A stretch of 64,000 nucleotides of DNA from an uncultured Fodinibius sp. (GCA_913056455.1 CAJXMJ010000002.1:248001-312000), one strand, 5' to 3'; shown: positions 9,088 through 18,769, counted from the first letter of the stretch. Notes: generated from the letters alone by a model not told the origin. Numbers and translations: made by a program.

Positions 9088-10593
9088 ATGTCATTATTTA
9101 GCTCGCAAAACTATCTACCTGTACTCATTGTATCATTGTTGCTGCTATGGGGTTGCAAACAACCCGAAACGGTTGTTATTGATGATTCCCCCACCGTTAT
9201 GGCTCCTTCTGATACCACTGAGCAGTATCCGACCGCCGATGACGATTCGGAGTTCCGAAAACTTGTTATCGGTGAATACCAACCCATATCAAGTTTTGAT
9301 CCTCTGCTCGCTGATAATGGAGCAACGATGCGGAGCCTGCAACTAATTTATGAGGGACTTGTCCGCCTTGATACCAACGGGGATATTATACCTGCGATAG
9401 CAAAAAACTGGAATATCAGTAATGATTCACTTTCCTATACATTTACCCTTAATCAAGATATTTACTATCACGACAGTGACGTTTTCAGCACGGGTACCGG
9501 ACGACGACTCACCGCCCAAGATGTGAAGTTTGTATTTGAACGAATGGCCAAAGCCGGCAACCCACCTACAGCAGCAAAGCTGTTTTGGAATATTAAAGGT
9601 TTTGAGCCTTTTTACCAGGAACAGCATAAGGTTTATGATCCCCAAAAAAGAACGCTATCGGATATCTCAGGCATCCAAACCCCAAATGACAGTACTGTCG
9701 TTTTTAAACTCCATGAGCAAGATCCTCAGTTTTTAGAAAAACTGGCCACCCCCTATGCCCTCATCTATCCGCAGGAAGCTGTCAATGCCACACAAAATAC
9801 TTTTGCTCCCGTCGGTACGGGTCCATTTACCCTTTCATCTCAAAGAGCAGATTCAACTTATATCTTTGCCAAATCTCAAAAATATCATGCTTCTGCCTCC
9901 ATCAAACTAAACAGAGTTGATATTCTTACAAGTAGCTCTGAATCTAACCTCATGAAACAAATGGGATCGGGCGAAATCCATCTGCTTCCCGAGCTTGGGC
10001 CCAATATAATTAAGAATGTGACTTCAACTGCGGGATCACTTAAAACAGGATTTAGTGATCGATACACGTTAACGAAACGGGACCAGTTTTACGACGTCAT
10101 AATCCGTTATAATCCGGCTGCAAATATTTCTAATGCAAATGCCAAACGCCTCTCACAGTTGGCCTATAGCAAAACCTCATCTTACTTTGAACAACTGCCG
10201 GGCTCCCTCGTCACTGCTGACTCTACTGCAAGTAAACTTTCTTCGGACTCAACCCTTACTGTGAAAAATCTGTATTCGGTTTTCTCGGAAGACCCATTTA
10301 CACGGACATACCTGGGAAACCTTTCTAGAATATTAAATCAACAGGGAGTCAATCTGGAAATGACCAAATTTCGAATCCCTACAAGAAACACCGACCTGTG
10401 GGTCACTCAGCATTCCCCGCTCATTAATGACAATAAGGATAAGTTAAAAGATAGTTATCCCGAGTTATGTCGCTTTCGGGTGTATCCTACGGCACTACAG
10501 CGCAACGAAATAACTGGACTTGATTTCAATCGATACGGATGGTGGCTTGACTTACGCGATGTTTCCCTCCCCACTCTAGACAAATTAAATTAA
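9088..10593 (+). CDS. Peptide-type ABC transporter substrate-binding lipoprotein (family 5)
   Basis: The N-terminal signal ends in the lipobox LLWGC (Cys23), so the mature protein is lipid-anchored. The rest is a family 5 solute-binding protein (DppA/OppA/NikA fold): FDPLLADNGATMRSLQLIYEGLVRLD, PAIAKNWNISNDSLSYTFTL and TAQDVKFVFERM are its standard landmarks. Ligands of the family are short peptides, nickel or haem; nothing here decides between them. No permease or ATPase gene is adjacent. It sits 23 bases after ddl and 4 bases before nadK, which suggests one transcript; a link to recycled wall peptides is only a guess. Confidence 0.85.
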   Translation: MSLFSSQNYLPVLIVSLLLLWGCKQPETVVIDDSPTVMAPSDTTEQYPTADDDSEFRKLVIGEYQPISSFDPLLADNGATMRSLQLIYEGLVRLDTNGDIIPAIAKNWNISNDSLSYTFTLNQDIYYHDSDVFSTGTGRRLTAQDVKFVFERMAKAGNPPTAAKLFWNIKGFEPFYQEQHKVYDPQKRTLSDISGIQTPNDSTVVFKLHEQDPQFLEKLATPYALIYPQEAVNATQNTFAPVGTGPFTLSSQRADSTYIFAKSQKYHASASIKLNRVDILTSSSESNLMKQMGSGEIHLLPELGPNIIKNVTSTAGSLKTGFSDRYTLTKRDQFYDVIIRYNPAANISNANAKRLSQLAYSKTSSYFEQLPGSLVTADSTASKLSSDSTLTVKNLYSVFSEDPFTRTYLGNLSRILNQQGVNLEMTKFRIPTRNTDLWVTQHSPLINDNKDKLKDSYPELCRFRVYPTALQRNEITGLDFNRYGWWLDLRDVSLPTLDKLN

Positions 10594-10597
10594 TACT

Positions 10598-11470
10598 ATG
10601 AAATTTGCGGTTATAGCAAATCCCCGGAAATATTCTGTCAAGAAACCGTTTAGTGACCTATTATCGTGGTCAGATAATCACGATGTGAAGGTTTACTTTT
10701 GTTCAGATTTAACAGAGTTATACGACGGAGACGATCACCCCTCTGCTACCATTGTTAAAGATGAAGAAACTGCCATCGATCAAGCAGATATCATCATTGC
10801 CCTGGGCGGCGACGGTACTATGTTATACACCGCTCGTCTGATGAAAAGTATTCAAAAACCAATACTTGGTGTCAATAGCGGCCGGTTAGGATTCATGGCC
10901 TATACGCAGAAAGAGAATCTATACCAGGCGCTCAATTATCTTGTCGAAGACAAATATCGGATTGAAAAGCGTTACTTGCTGGAAGCGAAGGATAATCAGG
11001 GTGATATTTATCACGCCCTGAATGAGTTTCTTTTTTCAAAAAAGGACTCCACCTCAATGGTGAACGTGAGCGCCGAATACAACGAGATGTTTATCAACAA
11101 CTATTGGGCAGATGGATTGATCGTCGCCTCACCCACGGGTTCCACGGCTTATAATCTATCTTCCGGCGGACCCATCGTGATGCCAAATACCGATGTTATG
11201 GTAGTAACACCAATTAATCCTCATACACTTACCACCCGTCCACTTGTATTGCCGTCAGATAAGCATCTTAAAGTGACAGTACAAAAGCAAGATCACGAGG
11301 TGCTATTTTCCTATGATGGACAAATCAAGGAGATTTCCGAATATCCATACGAGGTCAATATTAAACGCTCAAACTTTACCATTGATCTGATTGAACTGCC
11401 CAACCAAAGCTATTTTGACACCCTCCGTAATAAGCTGATGTGGGGCATGGATTCGAGACAACGATCTTAG
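10598..11470 (+). CDS. nadK: NAD kinase
   Basis: Phosphorylates NAD to NADP in the cytosol. The diagnostic GGDG motif is at residues 70-73 (ALGGDGTMLYTAR), followed by GVNSGRLGFMA, the NAD-binding SPTGSTAYNLSSGGPIV segment and PINPHTLTTRPLVLP. The length of 290 residues is typical. Only four bases separate it from the lipoprotein gene before it, so the two are surely cotranscribed. A 10-base inverted repeat follows the stop. Confidence 0.96.
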   Translation: MKFAVIANPRKYSVKKPFSDLLSWSDNHDVKVYFCSDLTELYDGDDHPSATIVKDEETAIDQADIIIALGGDGTMLYTARLMKSIQKPILGVNSGRLGFMAYTQKENLYQALNYLVEDKYRIEKRYLLEAKDNQGDIYHALNEFLFSKKDSTSMVNVSAEYNEMFINNYWADGLIVASPTGSTAYNLSSGGPIVMPNTDVMVVTPINPHTLTTRPLVLPSDKHLKVTVQKQDHEVLFSYDGQIKEISEYPYEVNIKRSNFTIDLIELPNQSYFDTLRNKLMWGMDSRQRS

Positions 11471-11471
11471 T

Positions 11472-11516
11472 GTTGAATGTTAAAAGTATTAAGGTTCTAA
11501 CACTGAAACATTCAAC
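11472..11516. repeat. Inverted repeat after nadK
   Basis: GTTGAATGTT and AACATTCAAC form a perfect 10-base pairing around a 25-base AT-rich spacer. There is no T tract. Comparable AT-rich inverted repeats close other genes in this window (after ftsH, and inside the thiamine-linked operon). Confidence 0.5.
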
Positions 11517-11615
11517 CTTCAATATTTATACTTTGAACCCTTTCAGTCCCTGATATTCAGGAGATAAAATATTATCTTAAACCTGAAATTTTTAATCTCC
11601 AAAACTATTAGTCTC

Positions 11616-12572
11616 ATGAAAGTAACAGTAGTCGGTGCCGGCGGTAATGTCGGTTCAACGGTATCTATGGCCGTAGCGCAACGTGATTTTGCTAAAGAAG
11701 TTGTCATGGTCGATATCGTGCAAGAAAAAGACGGTGATAAAATTTATCCATCAAAAGGACGTGCCCTTGACCAGTGGGAATCTTCGCCCATCCATCAGTT
11801 TGATACCAAACTGACCGGAACGGTTGATTATGAAGATACAGCCGGTTCTGATGTTTGTGTAATTACAGCAGGTGTTCCCCGTAAACCGGGAATGAGCCGT
11901 GACGACCTGCTCGAAATTAATGCTAATATCGTTCAGGATGTTACTGAAAAACTTGTTAAGCATTCTCCCAATACTATCATCATCGTAGTATCCAATCCCC
12001 TTGATGTGATGGCACAGGTTGCCCTCGAAACGAGCGGATTCGATTCAAGTCGTGTAATGGGTATGGCCGGTATTTTGGATACAGCTCGCTATCGCTCGTT
12101 CCTTGCTGAAGAAATTGGGGTTTCACCCAAGGATATACAAGCACTACTGCTTGGCGGACACGGAGACACTATGGTACCCCTTCCCCGCTTTACTACAGTT
12201 TGCGGTATGCCGATTACCCAATTTATTGATGAAGACAAGCTTGAAGAAATTGTTGAACGCACCAAAGGTGGCGGCGGTGAACTTGTGAATCTCATGGGAA
12301 CTTCCGCTTGGTACGCACCGGGCGCTGCTGCCGCACAAATGGTAGAAGCGATTATGCTCGATCAAAATCGTGTATTCCCATGTGCTGCTCACCTAAACGG
12401 CGAATACGGACAAAAGGATCTGTTCCTTGGCGTACCTGTGAAACTGGGAGAAGGCGGTATAAAAGAAATAATAGAGGTTGACTTAAACGACGAAGAACAA
12501 CAACTTTTAGACGAGTCGGCTGATCATGTACATTCTGTACTTAAAGAATTCCGTCAGCTGATGGACAAATAA
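11616..12572 (+). CDS. mdh: Malate dehydrogenase (LDH-like)
   Basis: NAD-dependent interconversion of malate and oxaloacetate in the TCA cycle. The Rossmann glycine motif GAGGNVG is at residues 7-13. The loop ITAGVPRKPGMSRDDLL places Arg89 and Arg95 as the dicarboxylate-binding residues that mark malate over lactate dehydrogenases. The catalytic pair is Asp155 (GILDTAR) and His182 (GGHGDTMVPLP). At 318 residues it belongs to the LDH-like MDH group of Bacteroidota. It is a single-gene unit closed by a strong terminator. Confidence 0.96.
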   Translation: MKVTVVGAGGNVGSTVSMAVAQRDFAKEVVMVDIVQEKDGDKIYPSKGRALDQWESSPIHQFDTKLTGTVDYEDTAGSDVCVITAGVPRKPGMSRDDLLEINANIVQDVTEKLVKHSPNTIIIVVSNPLDVMAQVALETSGFDSSRVMGMAGILDTARYRSFLAEEIGVSPKDIQALLLGGHGDTMVPLPRFTTVCGMPITQFIDEDKLEEIVERTKGGGGELVNLMGTSAWYAPGAAAAQMVEAIMLDQNRVFPCAAHLNGEYGQKDLFLGVPVKLGEGGIKEIIEVDLNDEEQQLLDESADHVHSVLKEFRQLMDK

Positions 12573-12616
12573 ATCGCAATAAATTGAGGACGTAAGGCCC
12601 TCACTACTTGCATTTT

Positions 12617-12656
12617 AAAAAAAAGGACTCCGCAGATCATACCGGAGTCCTTTTTT
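12617..12656 (+). terminator. mdh terminator
   Basis: AAAAGGACTCCG pairs with CGGAGTCCTTTT over a 10-base loop, with long flanking A and T runs, so it would work in both directions. A near-identical stem closes the next gene. Confidence 0.88.
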
Positions 12657-12865
12657 ATTGTGAATACCTTCCAAATCAACTGAAATTTGGAAGGACGTTT
12701 CCTCATCTTGTTTTCAGTTAATATGCATTCAATATTCAATTCTCCTACCAAACCATAAGCAGATGAAAGGAACCTCCTGACTCCTGCCTATTATTGAAAA
12801 ACACTTTTATATCATTCATTTTACGATGCTAAAAAACCTTCATAAAAAAATATATCAATATAATT

Positions 12866-13288
12866 ATGAAGACTGTTCATCATTTAATAACCATTTTGTT
12901 GTTATCATTTATCGTAACAAGCTGTAGCACATCCGGTGCATTTCGTTCAACTAATCTCACTGAGGTTCAATTAACTGAAGCCAATTACGAAGTGGTAGCT
13001 ACGAGTGTAACCGGTGAAGCCACCGCCGGATATTTATTTGGAGCAAGTTCAGGTATTGGAAGTCAACAAATGCAAACATTTGCCCTCGCACGTGTTTCTG
13101 GAAGCGGAGAGATATATGGAGAAGCAATTGAAGATTTATGGCAAAATTTTCGCAGAGAGAATGATGCTGTGGAGGGACGTAATTTAGCTCTTATCAATGT
13201 TCGCTATGATACTGATGCCCTTAATTTATTCCTTTTTACACGACCAAAAGTATCAGTTAGGGCTGATGTGATTGAATTTAAGGAATAA
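12866..13288 (+). CDS. Small lipoprotein, possibly DUF6567 family
   Basis: A 140-residue envelope protein. The N-terminus is a lipoprotein signal with a clear lipobox ending at Cys20 (FIVTSC). The mature part has a beta-rich pattern with the glycine-rich segment GEATAGYLFGASSG and a LINVRYD strand. It resembles small Bacteroidota lipoproteins grouped as DUF6567, although I hold that match loosely. No function is known. It stands alone between two terminators. Confidence 0.65.
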   Translation: MKTVHHLITILLLSFIVTSCSTSGAFRSTNLTEVQLTEANYEVVATSVTGEATAGYLFGASSGIGSQQMQTFALARVSGSGEIYGEAIEDLWQNFRRENDAVEGRNLALINVRYDTDALNLFLFTRPKVSVRADVIEFKE

Positions 13289-13387
13289 CTTGAGAACGAG
13301 AACTTCCTTTTCTCTAAATTATATTCAACCAGGGCACTTAGCACTCACAAACCGACGCAAAGTGTTGTGAGGTACTATTTAAATTAT

Positions 13388-13423
13388 AAAAAGGACTCTG
13401 CAATCTATAGCAGAGTCCTTTTT
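13388..13423. terminator. Bidirectional terminator between the lipoprotein gene and fhs
   Basis: AAAAAGGACTCTGC pairs perfectly with GCAGAGTCCTTTTT over an 8-base loop. Lying between convergent genes, with A and T runs on both sides, it can stop both transcripts. Confidence 0.88.
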
Positions 13424-13451
13424 CATTTTACCATCTAACCAAAGAAAACAG

Positions 13452-15131
13452 TTAGAAAAGGCCTGTAATAACTCCGTTATCATCTACATCCATATCTACT
13501 GCTGCCGGCCTTTTTGGTAGCCCCGGCATCAACATCATATTTCCACAGATAATTACTAAAAATCCGGCTCCTGCAGATAGTTGTACATCCGTTACGGTGA
13601 GCGTAAAATCTTTGGGCGCACCTTTTAAAGTAGAATTATCTGACAGTGAAGATTGTGTTTTGGCAATACAGATTGGGAGATCTCCATAGCCCAATTTCTT
13701 GTACCTTGCGAGATTTTTAAGGGCCTTTTTCTCAAAATAGATATCATTTGCCCCATATATCTCGGTAGCAATAGTATGGACTTTATCCTCTACCGGCTCA
13801 TCCAAATCATATAGCGTAACTTTCTCAGGAACCGGGTTGACCTCTGCAAGATCAACAGTTTTTTCAGCCAGTTCTGTCACCCCTTCACCACCTTTAGCAA
13901 AACCGTCGTGGGCGGCACATTCTACGTCCATCTCTTTACAAAATTCATAGATGCGATCAATTTCATCTTGGCTATCGCCCTCAAATTTGTTGATGGCTAC
14001 CACTATAGGTGCCTTAAACTTTTTCATGTTTTCGATGTGAGCACGAAGGTTCTCAAGACCCTTTTCAAAAACCTCCGGATCATTATATCCATTCTGTGCC
14101 TGTTCTACTGACAACCCACCATGGTATTTTATTGCGCGGCAGGTCGCTACAAGTACCACCGTCGATGGCCAGATATCGGATGTACGGCAAACAATATCAA
14201 AGAATTTCTCTGCTCCCAGGTCAGCCCCAAAACCAGCTTCTGTTACCACATAATCTGCAAGCTTAAGACCAATCTTATTGCCTAAGATACTGCTTGTACC
14301 GTGAGCAATATTGGCAAACGGTCCGGCATGAATCAGGGCAGGCACATGTTCAAGTGTTTGTACCAGGTTCGGCATAATTGCCTCATTCAAAACCACTGCC
14401 ATTGCTTTGTGGGCATCCAAATCACGAGCGCGAACGGCTTCACCGGATCGCTTATATCCAACTACTATTTTTCCAAGCCGCTCTTTTAAATCTTCGCGCG
14501 AAGTCGCCAGCGCCAAAATAGCCATGATCTCCGAAGCCGCAGTAATCAAGAAGCTCGACTCCCGAGGCACGCCATTTACTTTACCTCCCAATCCAACAAC
14601 AGTATTTCGGAGGGCTCTATCATTCATATCCATCGCACGGTTCCATAATGTATTTGTCACATCAATATCCAGCTCGTTGCCTTTATAGATATGATTATCC
14701 AACATAGCTGCCAGCAGATTATGCGCTGTTGAAAGAGCATGGATATCCCCATTAAAATGGAGATTTATTCGCTCCATCGGTATTACCTGCGAATAACCAC
14801 CGCCGGCTGCTCCCCCCTTGATACCAAAGACAGGGCCAAGAGACGGTTCCCGGAGGGCCACAAGTGGCTTCTTACCTATCTTTTGCAATCCCTGACTCAA
14901 TCCAATTGATGTCAATGTCTTGCCTTCTCCGGCAGGGGTAGGTGTCATCGCCGTAACGAGAATAAGCTTGCCATCGGGACGGTCTTTAAATTTCTCCAAC
15001 ACATTCAGTCGTATTTTTCCGGTATACTTGCCGTAAAACTCAAAGTTTTCTTCATCCAGCTCAAGATCCGCCATAAACTGACGCATATGATTGAGAGGGG
15101 CATCCTGCGCAATTTTAATACTTTCTTCCAT
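13452..15131 (-). CDS. fhs: Formate--tetrahydrofolate ligase
   Basis: Makes 10-formyl-THF from formate, THF and ATP, feeding purine and one-carbon metabolism. The ATP-binding P-loop TPTPAGEGKT is at residues 64-73, followed by SIGLSQGLQKIGKKPL and the long GPVFGIKGGAAGGGYSQV segment that identifies the family. At 559 residues it is full length. It is read alone, with about 250 bases before the NYN gene upstream, and ends at a shared terminator. Confidence 0.97.
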   Translation of the reverse strand: MEESIKIAQDAPLNHMRQFMADLELDEENFEFYGKYTGKIRLNVLEKFKDRPDGKLILVTAMTPTPAGEGKTLTSIGLSQGLQKIGKKPLVALREPSLGPVFGIKGGAAGGGYSQVIPMERINLHFNGDIHALSTAHNLLAAMLDNHIYKGNELDIDVTNTLWNRAMDMNDRALRNTVVGLGGKVNGVPRESSFLITAASEIMAILALATSREDLKERLGKIVVGYKRSGEAVRARDLDAHKAMAVVLNEAIMPNLVQTLEHVPALIHAGPFANIAHGTSSILGNKIGLKLADYVVTEAGFGADLGAEKFFDIVCRTSDIWPSTVVLVATCRAIKYHGGLSVEQAQNGYNDPEVFEKGLENLRAHIENMKKFKAPIVVAINKFEGDSQDEIDRIYEFCKEMDVECAAHDGFAKGGEGVTELAEKTVDLAEVNPVPEKVTLYDLDEPVEDKVHTIATEIYGANDIYFEKKALKNLARYKKLGYGDLPICIAKTQSSLSDNSTLKGAPKDFTLTVTDVQLSAGAGFLVIICGNMMLMPGLPKRPAAVDMDVDDNGVITGLF

Positions 15132-15378
15132 AGTGATATTTATTTATTTCAGACTCCCAGTATAAAATTCCTATCCAGCTAACATCCGACAGTATTGAAA
15201 AGCCATTATTAGACAAAAGAGTCTTTTATTTCTTTTAGGAATGAGGCTAAGAAGAAATGTAACAAAGCGCAATATTTAATTGGCTTTGAAAAATTTTTTA
15301 GGAGCAGAATACCCCTGTGCTATTCATACCTTCCAATAGTTGGGCACCCTAAAAATAATTCTTTAATCACTGATTACA

Positions 15379-16188
15379 TTACGGAGCCGAGACCAATACA
15401 ATATCTTCGGCAACCAATCCTTTCTCATTTTCAATGAGATCAAATTCGAAAATGAGATCACGACTGGGCAGAAAATCAGTATCAAAGTTACTTTCAAACT
15501 GAGAAATATGAGCAAAGACCGTACTGTATGGAGATTCCTCAAAACGTGAATCAGTAATCCATAGGTTTTCACCTATATCGGTTAAGAAGCGCAGGAATCC
15601 GTACCCGTCGTTATGAGAAAAGTCGTAACAGACACCGCGTACACGAGAGCCCGGCTTACCCCATCCATAAGGTGATTCGATTGGCAGCAGACCCGGAATT
15701 AGATAGCCCGAAATATAAACATCCGACTCTTTCTTCAGATTTTCAGACATATCATCAAAACCGACAAGCTCGACGCGCGTACCCTTTCGCTGAACGGCAT
15801 CCACCACACTTACATAACTTCCATTATTAGTCAAAAGTACAATTTTATCCAGGTCATCGGCCTGCGTAACCATATCTACGGCCATATCCATATCGACTGT
15901 AGACTTTGTAATAACCTCCTCCGTTTCTTCATCCCTATAATATTGTACAGGTTCTTTTATCACCTTGTATTCGAAATCGCGCAGCACTTCGCTAAAGCGT
16001 GTCGTTTTATCCTTATAGTCTTGATCTTCTTCGGCCCTTCGCTCATCAAAAGCCAAGTATACATTCATGCGGGAGGGAGTCATACCATCGCGACAGGCAA
16101 ACTTGCGCAGTACATCGTACCGAAGACCAAAACCGCCGTTCATAGTTACATTTACCGCGTCAACATAAATACCAACTTTGCCCTTCAT
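15379..16188 (-). CDS. NYN-domain protein fused to a cold-shock-like RNA-binding domain
   Basis: Residues 1-165 form a NYN (LabA/DUF88, PIN-like) nuclease fold: VGIYVDAVNV with Asp10, and STVDMDMAVDMV with Asp99, Asp101 and Asp105. Residues 184-266 read as a cold-shock OB fold with RNP1-like DGYGFLRF and RNP2-like VFAHIS. An RNA-binding domain joined to a nuclease fold suggests an RNA-processing or RNA-sensing role. The third acidic motif of the nuclease family (SGDSDF-like) is TNNGSY here, so two expected aspartates are missing and catalysis is doubtful. The gene stands alone with no obvious partner. Confidence 0.75.
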   Translation of the reverse strand: MKGKVGIYVDAVNVTMNGGFGLRYDVLRKFACRDGMTPSRMNVYLAFDERRAEEDQDYKDKTTRFSEVLRDFEYKVIKEPVQYYRDEETEEVITKSTVDMDMAVDMVTQADDLDKIVLLTNNGSYVSVVDAVQRKGTRVELVGFDDMSENLKKESDVYISGYLIPGLLPIESPYGWGKPGSRVRGVCYDFSHNDGYGFLRFLTDIGENLWITDSRFEESPYSTVFAHISQFESNFDTDFLPSRDLIFEFDLIENEKGLVAEDIVLVSAP

Positions 16189-16285
16189 AATAATATCACC
16201 AAATAGTTTTAAATATTTGAGCTAATAGTTTCTAAAAGGGGCAGGCGTTCCCTAAAATGAACTATTCAAAACCGGGAAAATGGTC

Positions 16286-17758
16286 CTACTTCTTTTGTAA
16301 ATAATTTGGTATTGCCAACAAGACCATGCCTGCTCCGCCTATTAATAACACTGTAAAGCGACTTGTCCATTCCGACCCCATCCACTCTATTACCCAAGGC
16401 AAGGCATACAATGAACCGGCAGCAATCAACATCATCAGAAATGTGCGTGCAAGTTGATAATTAACGGGATACACGCTAACACTTTTATAATAGAGCATTA
16501 TCGCCATAGAGGCATAACTTAGAAAGGTAGCATAAGCAGATCCCATCATTCCGAAATGGGGGATCAACAAAAGATTGGCAACGACAGTTATTCCCGCCCC
16601 TATTAGCGTAATAACGGGCAACACTTTGGTTTCCTCTTCGATAAATATCCCGGCCGAGAAGTTCATATACCAGCCCTGAAACCAGTAAGCTCCCAACAAA
16701 ACAGGCACAATACTCAAGCCCGACCAATATTGTTCGCCAACTAAATAGACATCGAGCACCGGCACTTTAATCTGGACGATATGCTGGGCAAATAAGGCAA
16801 CGATCAGAAAGCATATTCCGGCAACTACATTAAAATACCGAAATACATCCCGATAAAGGTCAGGCGCATCGGGGTCGTCGGACTCACGTAAAAAGAAGGG
16901 CTGCCATGCCATTCGAAACATCTGCACCAGCAGTAACATAAATACCGACAGCTTATAACAAGCACTATAGATACCCACGACGTCATCAGGAGTCATCTCC
17001 GGACTATATAGCTCTGCCACCGTAGATTGGGATAGATAATTACCCAGAAAAAAACGGTCCAGTGTTTCGTTGATAGCATAGCCAAGTCCTGCCGGCACAA
17101 AAGGTAATCCAAACCTCAGTGCTTTACGAAATAGGGGCGTATCCCAATTCCCCGAAAGCATAGGAGCAGTAGCGATCCAAAGAGCAATTGCTGTTAATCC
17201 TGAAGCAATGAGACTTGCAAAAAATACCGCCTCGATACCCCAACCAAGTCCGAGAATCAGATAAAACTGCAGTCCGACATTCACCAGAATGTTCCCTGTT
17301 TTAAAAATAGCAAACAGCCATTGTCGGCGGACTAAGCGAAGTTCAGCAAAGGGGACCAGCACCATCGTATCAAACCAAAGAATGCCTAGCATCATCCAAT
17401 AGAGATTTTGGCTTCCCGTGGATTCCAAACTCATGGCCGGCATTAAAACAGGAGCAAGAAAAACAAGAGCTACTACCAAGACTGTAGAAAGAGCTCCCAA
17501 CCCCATCTGCAGGGTTTTAAACACATTTTTAGCCTGATCCCGATCTTTGGCATAGCGAAGGTAGGCTGATTCCATCCCAAAGGTGAAAATAACATTTAGA
17601 AAAGCGAGTCCGGCATAAACCAAACTCACCACCCCATACTCTGATGTGGGAAACACATCAGTATGCAGCGGCACCAGCAGGTAGCCAATAAAACGAGCTA
17701 ACACACTGCTGATACCATAAATAAGTGTATCAGAAAGTAGTTCGCGTAGCTTTTTCAA
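16286..17758 (-). CDS. Polysaccharide flippase (MOP/Wzx-like membrane protein)
   Basis: A 490-residue integral membrane protein with about 12-14 hydrophobic helices, beginning LSDTLIYGISSVLARFIGYLLVPLHTDVF and continuing SEYGVVSLVYAGLAFLNVIFTFGMESAYLRYA. This pattern defines the oligosaccharide-flippase branch of the MOP superfamily, which moves lipid-linked sugars across the inner membrane. No glycosyltransferases are near, so the substrate is unknown. It is transcribed in the same direction as aroQ upstream, across a gap of about 70 bases. Confidence 0.88.
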   Translation of the reverse strand: MKKLRELLSDTLIYGISSVLARFIGYLLVPLHTDVFPTSEYGVVSLVYAGLAFLNVIFTFGMESAYLRYAKDRDQAKNVFKTLQMGLGALSTVLVVALVFLAPVLMPAMSLESTGSQNLYWMMLGILWFDTMVLVPFAELRLVRRQWLFAIFKTGNILVNVGLQFYLILGLGWGIEAVFFASLIASGLTAIALWIATAPMLSGNWDTPLFRKALRFGLPFVPAGLGYAINETLDRFFLGNYLSQSTVAELYSPEMTPDDVVGIYSACYKLSVFMLLLVQMFRMAWQPFFLRESDDPDAPDLYRDVFRYFNVVAGICFLIVALFAQHIVQIKVPVLDVYLVGEQYWSGLSIVPVLLGAYWFQGWYMNFSAGIFIEEETKVLPVITLIGAGITVVANLLLIPHFGMMGSAYATFLSYASMAIMLYYKSVSVYPVNYQLARTFLMMLIAAGSLYALPWVIEWMGSEWTSRFTVLLIGGAGMVLLAIPNYLQKK

Positions 17759-17829
17759 ATGTGAAAATTAGATTGTACTGTATAGCTAAACAAAGATCTC
17801 TTCCTACGATTGAAATGACAAGTCAAAGG

Positions 17830-18264
17830 TTATTTGCTTGCTATTAACTTTTCAAGAGCATGTACCCCAAGCAGATAGCTTTGTTTCCCAAAACCGGTAA
17901 TAATCCCATTTGCTACTGCTCCCGTTAGCGTACGCTCCCGAAACTCTTCACGTGCATGAATATTGGAAAGATGTACTTCCACGATAGGAATATCAATGAG
18001 CTCAAGTGCATCACGAATTGCTACTGAGGTATGCGAAAACCCTCCAAAATTAACAATAACCCCATCAAAGTCACTTGCCAAAAGCGATTGAATAGCTTCA
18101 ACCAATTCTCCCTCTAAATTACTTTGGAAAAACGTCATTTCATGGTCGGGAAACGAGTTGATAAGCAGCTGTTCAATATCTTTAAGGGTGGCAGCCCCAT
18201 ACTGCTCGGGATCGCGTTTACCAAGCATGTTTAGATTAGGACCATTCAAAACTGATATTTTCAT
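17830..18264 (-). CDS. aroQ: Type II 3-dehydroquinate dehydratase
   Basis: Third step of the shikimate pathway, as a dodecameric type II enzyme. It starts ISVLNGPNLNMLGKRDPEQYG, with the catalytic Arg17 and Tyr22, and has EVHLSNIHAREEFRE with the catalytic His103. The normally invariant NPGAYTHTS substrate loop reads NFGGFSHTS at residues 72-80: Asn72 and His78 are kept, but Pro and Ala are replaced. At 144 residues it has family length. Its start overlaps the stop of the HIT gene by four bases, so the two are translationally coupled. Confidence 0.93.
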   Translation of the reverse strand: MKISVLNGPNLNMLGKRDPEQYGAATLKDIEQLLINSFPDHEMTFFQSNLEGELVEAIQSLLASDFDGVIVNFGGFSHTSVAIRDALELIDIPIVEVHLSNIHAREEFRERTLTGAVANGIITGFGKQSYLLGVHALEKLIASK

Positions 18265-18659
18265 AAGGATACCTCAGCGGCAATCTTATCTTTCAACTCA
18301 ACCATCCGCTCCTCACTGACCGAAACGTTATGTCCCAGCGCCATCACCTGATTTGTTTTATATAGAGGAATCAAATGTACATGGGCATGCGGTACTTCCA
18401 ATCCCTGAACAATAACGCCGGTCCGCAGCGGATTCAGCGCCTCATCGATGGCCTTAGCAATATGACGGGATACCGCCATGGTACTCTGCATCAGCTCGTC
18501 CGGCAGATCAAAAAAGTAGTCAATTTCCTTTTTAGGAACCACCAGTGTATGCCCTTCGGCAATGGGATTAATATCCAAAAAAGCAATATGACTGTCGGTT
18601 TCAGCTACTTTATGGCACGGAATTTCACCCTCAATAATTTTTGTGAATATCGTAGACAT
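18261..18659 (-). CDS. HIT-family nucleotide hydrolase
   Basis: A 132-residue histidine-triad protein with the catalytic motif PHAHVHLIPL (His91, His93, His95) and the N-terminal IFTKIIEGEIPCHKVAE signature of the Hint/YcfF branch. These enzymes hydrolyse phosphoramidates and adenylated compounds such as AMP-lysine or diadenosine polyphosphates. It is the first gene of the pair with aroQ; coupling to a shikimate enzyme has no known meaning. Confidence 0.93.
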   Translation of the reverse strand: MSTIFTKIIEGEIPCHKVAETDSHIAFLDINPIAEGHTLVVPKKEIDYFFDLPDELMQSTMAVSRHIAKAIDEALNPLRTGVIVQGLEVPHAHVHLIPLYKTNQVMALGHNVSVSEERMVELKDKIAAEVSL

Positions 18660-18769
18660 AGTAATTATTGATTTTCAATTATTAGATCTTGGACTCAAAG
18701 TATAGTAAAAACGCTGCAGTTATAATTTTTCATTTTTAATTCCTAATTCATAATTCATTCTATCTACAA

